Origin: Bagarius yarrelli
Lineage: Eukaryota; Chordata; Actinopteri; Siluriformes; Sisoridae
NCBI GenBank assembly: GCA_005784505.1
Contig: VCAZ01000095.1
Coordinates: 164,001-228,000, forward strand
Length of the DNA stretch: 64,000 nucleotides
Direction: 5' to 3'
The notes under the pieces are model-generated. The model did not search any database, was not told the DNA's origin, and saw nothing but the letters and a program-made list of their open reading frames with translations. Every line of letters starts with the position of its first letter. The first letter of the stretch is position 1. Positions 57,323-64,000 of this stretch are shown one piece after another. Both the position numbers and the translations under genes were made by a program.

Positions 57323-57890
57323 AGTAATAATAATATAATACTTCAATAGTAAAATAATAATAATAATAATATTTAATTTATTTATAAATTAATTAATTAT
57401 TTAAAAATATAGTGTTTATAAGTGATATAATCATATGAGTTTGTCTGTTTGTTTGGGTGAAACCCGTGTGTCATGTCCGGGTGGAGTTATATTCACAATC
57501 TGGCTAATGAACTGATTCCCCACTGATGCACTTTACTGAAGTGCTCCTAAAGGACAACAGCAGAGCAATTAAAAGGATAATGAACACAAAAAAATGCTGA
57601 CTAAAAAGAAGACCTGCTATAAATACCCAGTCTCATCATCGTCATCACCATCTTGGCCACCATCTTTATTATTTGTCCTTAAGGTTTCAGTGTGAGAACA
57701 TCGTTAACATGCGTTTTTAAGTCTAAGCAGCTTTAGGAAACACGCACTACAGAAAAACACCACAATAGCACACCATAACATCAGCATACTCTTTATTCTC
57801 TACACACACAGAGGAAAAAAGGAAGAGAATAAGAAGGAGAGAGGGGTAGAAAAGGAGAGACTGAGAAAGGGAAAGAAACAGTCATATGGG
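57323..57890. other. Unique sequence; possible island at 57460-57760
   Basis: Balanced, repeat-free stretch with gtgctcctaaaggacaacag and tgtccttaaggtttcagtgt. No exon was built. Confidence 0.4.
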
Positions 57891-57894
57891 GTGT

Positions 57895-57985
57895 GGAGAA
57901 ATGTTGTTTCATTTCACAGTGTAGTGCATCTGCTATATATGGTTAAAATGACAATAAAGCTTCTTGAACTTGAACTCTTGAACTT
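57895..57985 (+). mobile_element. 3' end of an L2/Rex-type LINE
   Basis: gttgtttcatttcacagtgt, then aaaatgacaataaagcttct and a repeated cttgaacttgaa end. This is the 3' tail seen at 13150. Confidence 0.65.
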
Positions 57986-58073
57986 GAGACTGAGAGAGAG
58001 AGATAGAGAGAGACAGACAGAGAGACTAAGCGAGAGAAAGACTGGGGAGAGAGAGAGCGAGAAAGAGAGAGAT
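57986..58073 (+). repeat. GA-rich repeat
   Basis: Interrupted (GA)n with gacagacag and aagcgagag variants. Confidence 0.9.
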
Positions 58074-58220
58074 TCAGATTCAGAAGTGTTTTATTGGCAT
58101 GAATGTAAATAAATGACACTGTTGCTAAAGCCAATACAGTAGAATTATAAACAGATCAAAAAACAATATTAACATCAGGAAATATAACAAGATACAAAAA
58201 TAATAATACTAATAAAAATT
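58074..58220 (-). mobile_element. Reverse retroelement tail
   Basis: gattcagattcagaagtgtt, ttattggcatgaatgtaaat and gttgctaaagccaatacag resemble the reverse complement of a teleost retroelement 3' end (aataaagcactttgaattt type). Upstream parts were not recognised. Confidence 0.45.
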
Positions 58221-58373
58221 ATACAAATGTCAATATCTGAATGTGAGGTGTAAGTTTATGATGTGTGTGTAATGATTGTGTGTGGTGATGGTGTTTGTAT
58301 ATGTTTAGTGTGTGAGAGAGACAGACTGGTAGAGAGACTGGGGAAAAAAATGACTAAGTAAAACAAAGACTGG

Positions 58374-58424
58374 GAAAGAGGAAGCGAGAAAGAGAAAGAG
58401 AAAGAGAGAGAGAGAGAAAGAAAG

Positions 58425-58463
<39 letters not shown>
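58374..58463 (+). repeat. GA/GAAA-rich repeat
   Basis: agaaagagaaagag followed by a run of about fourteen GA units. Confidence 0.92.
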
Positions 58464-58465
<2 letters not shown>

Positions 58466-59383
58466 TAAAATACTCCAACACAATACTCAATAGCCCTGAA
58501 GACAGGGTGATGCAGACAATACTGTAGACAGGGGGACACAGACATGTCATGAATCAGTTTTAGAAGAAGGTCTGATATCACTACCTGTAATATAATATAG
58601 TACATTATAATTTCTATTCATTTAAAATCTATTCATTTATCTATTTATAAATATACACCTTGTTATGCAATTCTGGTTAGATGTTATCTGTATATCATTG
58701 TCTCTGTACTGTACTGTAGTCTGCACATTAAAAAAAAACCCTTCATCATAATCTAACCCTGTATTCCAGAAACAGCAACTACAAACAACTTATAATATTA
58801 CATAGAAAGTAATTCATCCTGTAGTCATTTTATTTTTAAAATTGTTCAGAGAAAAGCATCTTCGTTTTTAGTTTAAAATCAATAAAACCTTGTTTTAAAA
58901 CATGTTTATACAGTGGTAATAAACGTGTAATAACATGTTAATACCTTGGTAAGGACTTGTAGGTTAATTAAAAACACTGCAGTTTCTTGTTGATCTATTG
59001 ATAAATGAGAATGAAAAGCAAAAATCTGTCTATCAATTCTGAGTTAACAACTATAGGAATGATATGGTATTAGCCAGAACGCATTAATACTGTATAAATC
59101 TGTCAGGTGCAGCTGCACTACTACTAAAGCAGAGAAAATAAATCAACACCTTCTGACCAATCAGAATGGAGAGGTAAACAGCATACTACATTCTAACAAC
59201 TATTCAAACAATTATTGAATTAAAAGTTAATGTAATATAATGTATTAGTGTATTTATACGTTGTTAATGACTTCATAAATATTTATTTATTTATTTATTT
59301 ATCTATTTGTTTATTCATTCACTAATAGGCAGTTAAATTAAATATGTTTTAATATAATATATTGTAATCTTTTATTTTGTAAA
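58464..59383. other. Unique AT-rich sequence, no gene seen
   Basis: A TTTA repeat near 59280-59310. No exon evidence. Confidence 0.5.
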
Positions 59384-59635
59384 GAGAGAGAGATAGAGAG
59401 AGACAGAGACAGAGAGAAAGAGAGAGAGAGAGAGGGAGGGAGAGAGACATAGAAAGAGAGAGAAAGAGAGAGAGAGTAAGTAAGAGAGAGACTGAGAGAG
59501 AGAAAGACAGAGACACTGAGAAAGAAAGACAGAGACACTGAGAAAAGAGAGAGAGTGACTGAGAGAGGGGAAGAGAGTAAGAGAAAAAGAGGAAAAACTA
59601 AGAAAAACTAAAAGAAAGAGAGACAGAGAGAGAAA
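59384..59635 (+). repeat. GA-rich array
   Basis: agagacagagacagag, gagagaaagagag and agacactgagaaagaa repeat irregularly for 250 bp. The agacactgagaa phrase occurs twice. Confidence 0.92.
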
Positions 59636-59828
59636 CAAATTAAAATATAAAAATTAAATTGATGCATTAATATTTACATTTGTATTTATTTATCTGTTAA
59701 TTTATCATATTGCAATACTACATTAAAAGGTGCAATATTACTTATTTGCTTATTTATTATTTAATCAATTGATTTATTTATCTATATACTGATATATTTA
59801 TTTAAATTCAATACATTGTACTTTACCT

Positions 59829-59884
59829 AACTTTTTTTTCTTTCTTTTCTCTCTTTCTCTTTCTCTGTCTCTCACTCTCTCTGT
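59829..59884 (+). repeat. CT-rich tract
   Basis: (CT)n with T-runs ending tctctctctgtcaag. It would make a good splice-acceptor tract for the sequence that follows, but no exon was confirmed. Confidence 0.8.
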
Positions 59885-60010
59885 CAAGCTACAGATGTTA
59901 TCCGGACCTGTCCGACTCTGTTGTGTGACCCGCCTCCGGTGACTGAGAACACTTCCACTCAGCTATGAAGACGCTCCAGCTGTTTTCTGAGGACTTATGA
60001 CTTCAGTTAC

Positions 60011-60215
60011 TTACATTTACATTTACATTTGCAGCATTTGGCAGACGCCCTTATCCAGAGCGACTTACAATATTCCTTGTTATACAACTGAGCAATTGGG
60101 GGTTAAGGGCCCTGCTCAGGGGCCCAACAGTGGTGGCTTGGTCAAGCTGGGAATCGAACCCACAACCTTCAGGTTGGTAATCCAACACCTTAACCATGAG
60201 CCACCACTTCCCCCC
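60011..60215 (-). mobile_element. tRNA-derived SINE, full length and well preserved
   Basis: Triple ttacatt tail, gcagcatttggcagacgccc, ttatccagagcgacttaca, aactgagcaattgggggtta, gaatcgaacccacaacct, gagccaccacttcccc. It looks like one of the youngest copies. Confidence 0.95.
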
Positions 60216-60238
60216 AAACAACACACTTACACACACAG

Positions 60239-60485
60239 TGTAACTCTGGAGTATCAAATAAAGAAGAGCAACCCAAGAGCATGTAGCTCATAGCGTTTTG
60301 CATCTAGAACAGAAGACAGAGGTTAGTCTAGAGAGCTCCTGTAAGACCAGACAGTGATGGAGTGCGCAAAGTGCTCTTAAATAGAAAGGAGTGAGTGTGA
60401 GTGCTAATGCAGAACAGGTGGAGGCGATTAATACTCAGGGGAATCAGTGCGTGGATTGGCTGTAAAACCCGGAGTTACCGTGACA
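60239..60485 (-). mobile_element. LTR-like fragment
   Basis: On the minus strand it starts tgtcacggtaactccggg, contains cagccaatccacgcactgat and a TATA-like ctatttaagagcac, and can be read to an aca end at 60239. No AATAAA in the right place and no matching target duplication (cacag versus acatg). It may be an LTR 5' half only. Confidence 0.4.
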
Positions 60486-61012
60486 ACATGTTTATTCTAA
60501 TGAAATGTATTATATTATATAGAAAACATTTATATAAACAATATCTTGTTTTCTGTTTGTTTAATTATTTGTTTCTTATTTTTATTTGATCCTGTTACAA
60601 ATTAGCATATGTATCATCTTAGCTTCTTCCCCCTTTCCATTTTATTACCATTCTCTAAGGAACTGCTGCATGATACACTTACACCCCTTTTTCTTCTGTT
60701 TTTTCTTGCCACAGAGACGTTATTAACTCAAAAATGTTAACAGAATTTGTCCTCTCATTTGGGAACTACAAAACATCTCTAAGAGGAAAACCACAGCACA
60801 ATTAAGGGTCATTAAAACCAGATTGCTAAACTAAAATGCTGAGTAAAGCAGACCTGCTTATACGTATATATACATGGAGCTGAACTGAAAAAGGAACTAA
60901 ATTGAAGGCACCAATCGAGAATATAATAAGTTTATTCAAGGTTATGAATTTTCTATAACATAATTGTTTTGTTTTTGGTTTATCCATAATGATACATTGG
61001 TACATTTATTTC
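60486..61012. other. Unique AT-rich sequence, no gene seen
   Basis: No recognised element. Confidence 0.5.
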
Positions 61013-61016
61013 CAGC

Positions 61017-61100
61017 TGTGCAGTTGATGGTTATGGGCCTTATTCAGAAGGCCAGCAGTGATGCTAGGAATTAAAACTATCGACTGTCCGACCAGAAGTA
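61017..61100 (-). mobile_element. SINE fragment, variant subfamily
   Basis: tgtgcagttgatggttatgg and gccttattcagaaggccagc share diagnostic changes with 43919-43998. Confidence 0.65.
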
Positions 61101-61264
61101 AGCAAAAAGCATATTAGAACAAAAGTGTTAATGGGTTCGAAACCCTCCCAGAAAGCACGGAATGTACCCAGAGATAAAACACATGGATAATTTTTTTTCA
61201 GGGATGTCCAGGTCCATTAGTTTTATAGGCTCTGAACTTTGTCTTTCATTGATTTTCAATCCGG

Positions 61265-61760
61265 TAAGACACAAAAAAAGAACATTATTAAACATTTTAT
61301 CAGTCTGGAAAGAGGAATAACTGAGAAAAGACATTTCTAAAGCCAGTCATTGAAAGCCATTGTATGGGTGGTGAATCTTCCCAGAAGATTCAGGAAGTCA
61401 TTCAAGAAATCACAAAGGAGCCCAGATGAACAGGTAAGTAATTGAAAGACTTGCTTGGCTTAAATAATGGTTCATGATTCCACCATTAAGAAGTGTCTAG
61501 GCAAAAAGTATGCTTCAATGGAGTCACAAGACAAAAAAATATCGCTCACGCTCACTATCATGACTAAAAAGCTAATCTTGACGATTGTAAAATACCTTTT
61601 CTGTCAATAGTCTGTGAAAGTCAAAAGCGAGTCTTTTTAGAAAGACCTGTGGTTTTTTCAATGTACCATAAGAACATCAAAGGAACTGTGAAGCTTGGTG
61701 TTGGTAGTGTGGAAGTTGAGGGATTACCATCATTGGTAAAACTCAGCAAACAAGCTTGCA
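61265..61760 (+). pseudogene. Tc1-like transposase relic (fourth family)
   Basis: tcagtctggaaagaggaataa, gacatttctaaagcc, gtgaatcttcccagaag, gtcattcaagaaatcacaaa, tcatgattccaccattaaga, ggcaaaaagtatgcttcaat and, later, gaactgtgaagcttggtgtt with ggtagtgtggaag. They follow the order of helix-turn-helix then DDE domain in a common fish Tc1 element. Heavily broken, with deletions; the C-terminus was not found. Confidence 0.6.
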
Positions 61761-62444
61761 GACAACAATGATGAACACTTAATAGAAATTTCCCAGATCT
61801 TGTTGTGCTTATTATTTTTCTGGGATTTACACTAAAGTCTGTCTCTTTATAATCTAATCTAATCTATAAGAGCAAAGGTTGAGCAGTGTTCAGAAAAAAA
61901 AGCACTCAATAAAAATCTTTTACATGTTCATAAAGTGATAATAATCGTGTAATAACATGGTAATAACTAAGCATGGCACTGAACTAAAAAGGAAAGGAAT
62001 GAAATTTAATTAAGCATATATTAAGAATATAATAAGCACATCAGTCTTAAGTTATTAAGATTTTGATTTGTAGTATTCAGAATGACACAAAAAAAGAACA
62101 TTATTAATAACAAGTTTCTTAGCAATCAAGACAAACCTGCTAGACAGATTTTTGCCTACCAAAGATAAATAAACAAGTGACTATCCCTAAAAAAATGTGC
62201 CTTATAACCCAACTTCTACATTCTTATACATGGGTTTAAAGGCAGGGTTTGGAACGCTAAGATGTCACAAGTAAGAATGTACATTGTAGTCAAGGTCTTT
62301 ATAAAGCCTTAACCAGAAAAAGCTTGTACGACAGGGAAATAAAGCAATTTTGCAATAAATATCAGGACAGTTTTTGTCTCAAATCACTTGCAAGACTCCA
62401 GCGAAGGAAAGAGTTTGATTGCAGTTAAAGAACTTAAACTTTAT
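61761..62444. other. Unique sequence, no gene seen
   Basis: It may contain further Tc1 remnants (a second acattattaataacaag phrase near 62100) that I cannot align by eye. Confidence 0.35.
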
Positions 62445-62482
62445 AGGGGGTGGTGGGTGGGGTGGGTGGGTGGGTGGGCGGT
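62445..62482 (+). repeat. G-rich tract with quadruplex potential
   Basis: Six or more runs of three or more G separated by one T or a short spacer (ggggggtggtgggtgggg and onward). It fits the four-run quadruplex pattern on the plus strand. Confidence 0.85.
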
Positions 62483-62676
62483 TGGAAGGGTATTTTTTAT
62501 TATTGCAAAACCTGCTTTTTTTTAAATGAAACAATTATTTAGAAACTGGTGTGTGGTTCCCCAGAGATTTTATAGGCTTTTATTGTTAATGTTGAACGTA
62601 GGCATGAATTAGGGCAACTGTGTCTTACAATAGTCTAAGCTCTGAGTTGTTGAGGTTTAAGCCAGTCTACGATTAT

Positions 62677-62761
62677 CAGGCTCTTGAGCAAGGCCCTTCT
62701 AGCCCTCCTGTTGTGTTAGTTTCGGCTACCACGCCTGCCAAATGCCACAAATGTAAATGTG
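62677..62761 (+). mobile_element. SINE fragment with internal deletion
   Basis: caggctcttgagcaaggccc then, after unrelated sequence, cctgccaaatgccacaaatg. Confidence 0.65.
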
Positions 62762-63031
62762 AACACAATGAGGAAAAAAATAAACCAATGACAAGACACA
62801 GACGACATACACAAACATGGAGCGCATGGTCTACAACAGAAAAACTCTCCACACCCCCCAAGACTGACTAGTCCTGCCATTTATAATGTATATTTAATAA
62901 AAAAACTGCTTCTATTTATAATAATGTTAATACTATCATGATGGTGTCATTCAGACATTCTTATCGCAGTTCCACAGCTGCTTATTTTTTTTTTTTTATA
63001 ATTAAAGTCGTTGTCATGGCTGCCCAGCAAC

Positions 63032-63187
63032 ACTGGCTCAAGGTTAAGGTGTTGGAATACCGACCTAAAGATTGTGGGTTCGATTCCCAGCTCCACCAAT
63101 CCATGACTGTTGGGCCCCTGAGCAAGGTCTCTAACCCCCAATTGCTCAGTTGTATAAATGTAAGTTGCTCTGAATGCTGTAAATAAA
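63032..63187 (+). mobile_element. tRNA-derived SINE with short tail deletion
   Basis: Head ggctcaaggttaaggtgttg, B-box gtgggttcgattcccagc, gggcccctgagcaaggtctc and ttgctctgaatgctgtaaat. The agggcgtctgccaa step is lost. Confidence 0.9.
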
Positions 63188-63204
63188 CTGATATTTTAAA
63201 TATA

Positions 63205-63412
63205 CAGAGTGTCTCACAAAAGTAGGTACACCCCTCTAATTTTAGCAAACATTTTAGTATATCTTCTCAAAGGACAATATTAGAGAAATGAAAAACTTTT
63301 GTTGCCAGCTATTTTGACGATAATGGCCGAATGTTGAGTTAAATTTAGAGGACAGTAAATCTATACTGTTATACAATTTATAGAGGGGTGTACTTACTTT
63401 TGTGACATATTG
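63205..63412. mobile_element. 208-bp Tc1/mariner-type MITE with TA target site
   Basis: The left end cagagtgtctcacaaaagta and right end tacttttgtgacatattg are inverted complements, and both continue into gtacacccctcta / tagaggggtgtac. Terminal repeats are about 34 bp with a few mismatches and one indel. TA dinucleotides flank both ends (63203-63204 and 63413-63414), the target duplication of Tc1/mariner elements. The core (gttgccagctattttgacg) is noncoding. Confidence 0.9.
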
Positions 63413-64000
63413 TATTTTTCAAAGCTTATATATTACAAAAAAAATTCGAAACACTGACTTCTGTTTTTGACCTTTCGAATGATTTTGCTTTCTGAAGGTT
63501 CTCAGCGCATCACGCAAACAGACTTTTATTTATACCTTGATCTCGAACCCGTCTCTGTGGTGTGTTCATGACCTGTCTGGGAGATTTTTATCAGGTGAAA
63601 GTGTTATTTCTACCCTCTGCTCACCTTCTGCACTGTTCTGCCCCGATACAGATTATTACAGACTTCTGTAGCTTGTTTTATTCTCACCTTGACTTCAGTG
63701 TCTCTTTCTAACCGTTGTTTCTTCTGATCTAATGGTTAAACACACAAATAGAAACTTTTAGTTTTAAAGCTGCAGTATGATTCTTAGAGAAAATAATAGA
63801 AATATTATTATTATTGTTATTATAACCAAAAACATATATCTTTGTTATTAAAAAAATTAAAACCTCATTAAACTTTTGTAAAAAGAAATAATAATAATAA
63901 TAATAATAATTAATTATAATAATTAAAACAGATAATAATATATTAAATGTAAAGTTTGAACAAAATTCTAATAATTATAAAAATAAATATATAATTATTA
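63413..64000. other. Unique sequence, no gene seen
   Basis: 63480-63740 is balanced and repeat-free. From 63800 it is AT-rich with an AAT microsatellite near 63890-63910. Confidence 0.45.

Noticed and set aside
59884..59998. Possible exon after a pyrimidine tract (cag/aag acceptor and a short ATG frame)
   Set aside because: Only eleven codons follow the ATG at about 59965, there is no downstream donor I can justify, and (CT)n tracts are common in this window.

Overview
This window reads as a gene desert or long intergenic/intronic stretch from a teleost fish, most likely an otophysan (catfish or characin type). The reasons are the abundance of one tRNA-derived SINE family, DANA/Mermaid-type SINE bodies, several independent Tc1-like transposase relics, DIRS and L2/Rex-type retrotransposon debris, very AT-rich unique DNA, and long GATA, GA and CA microsatellites. 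I find no host protein-coding exon, rRNA or functional tRNA gene that I can defend. Long open frames here are low-complexity repeats or chance.

Layout. 1-800: decayed DIRS-like retrotransposon on the minus strand. 800-5500: mostly unique AT-rich DNA with a 10 x 31 bp minisatellite (3492-3801). 5.5-12.8 kb: SINEs, a palindromic MITE, a 39-bp inverted repeat and a DANA-type SINE. 13-20.8 kb: DNA transposons, two Tc1 relics, two LINE relics, a DIRS-like terminal fragment and SINEs. 23.0-23.85 kb: a strand-asymmetric polypyrimidine tract. 25.2-26 kb: microsatellites abutting a broken Ty3/gypsy pol fragment. 27.7-28.7 kb: an hAT-like element split by a SINE. 32-38 kb: hexamer repeats and a large GATA/GATG cluster. 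37-45.8 kb: the densest SINE area, with an internally inverted SINE, a SINE split by an LTR, a perfect hairpin and a Tc1 relic. 46-47.8 kb: compound GA/GATA array and the 5' end of another Tc1 element. 48.4-52.9 kb: nested LTR, MITE and LINE pieces, including a solo LTR with target-site duplication. 54.1-55.85 kb: a satellite with a 121-bp higher-order repeat. 56-60 kb: GA-rich arrays, a DANA-type SINE, a SINE and an LTR-like piece. 61-63.4 kb: a Tc1 relic, a G-rich tract, SINEs and a short MITE with clear terminal inverted repeats.

Nothing here forms a multi-gene system. What the window offers is transposon archaeology (nested insertions, an inversion inside a SINE, a solo LTR), tandem-repeat evolution (three arrays with exact periods) and a few repeat-free islands that may hold conserved noncoding elements. 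Family names rest on remembered similarity to fish repeats and on motifs visible in the sequence; no database search was run.
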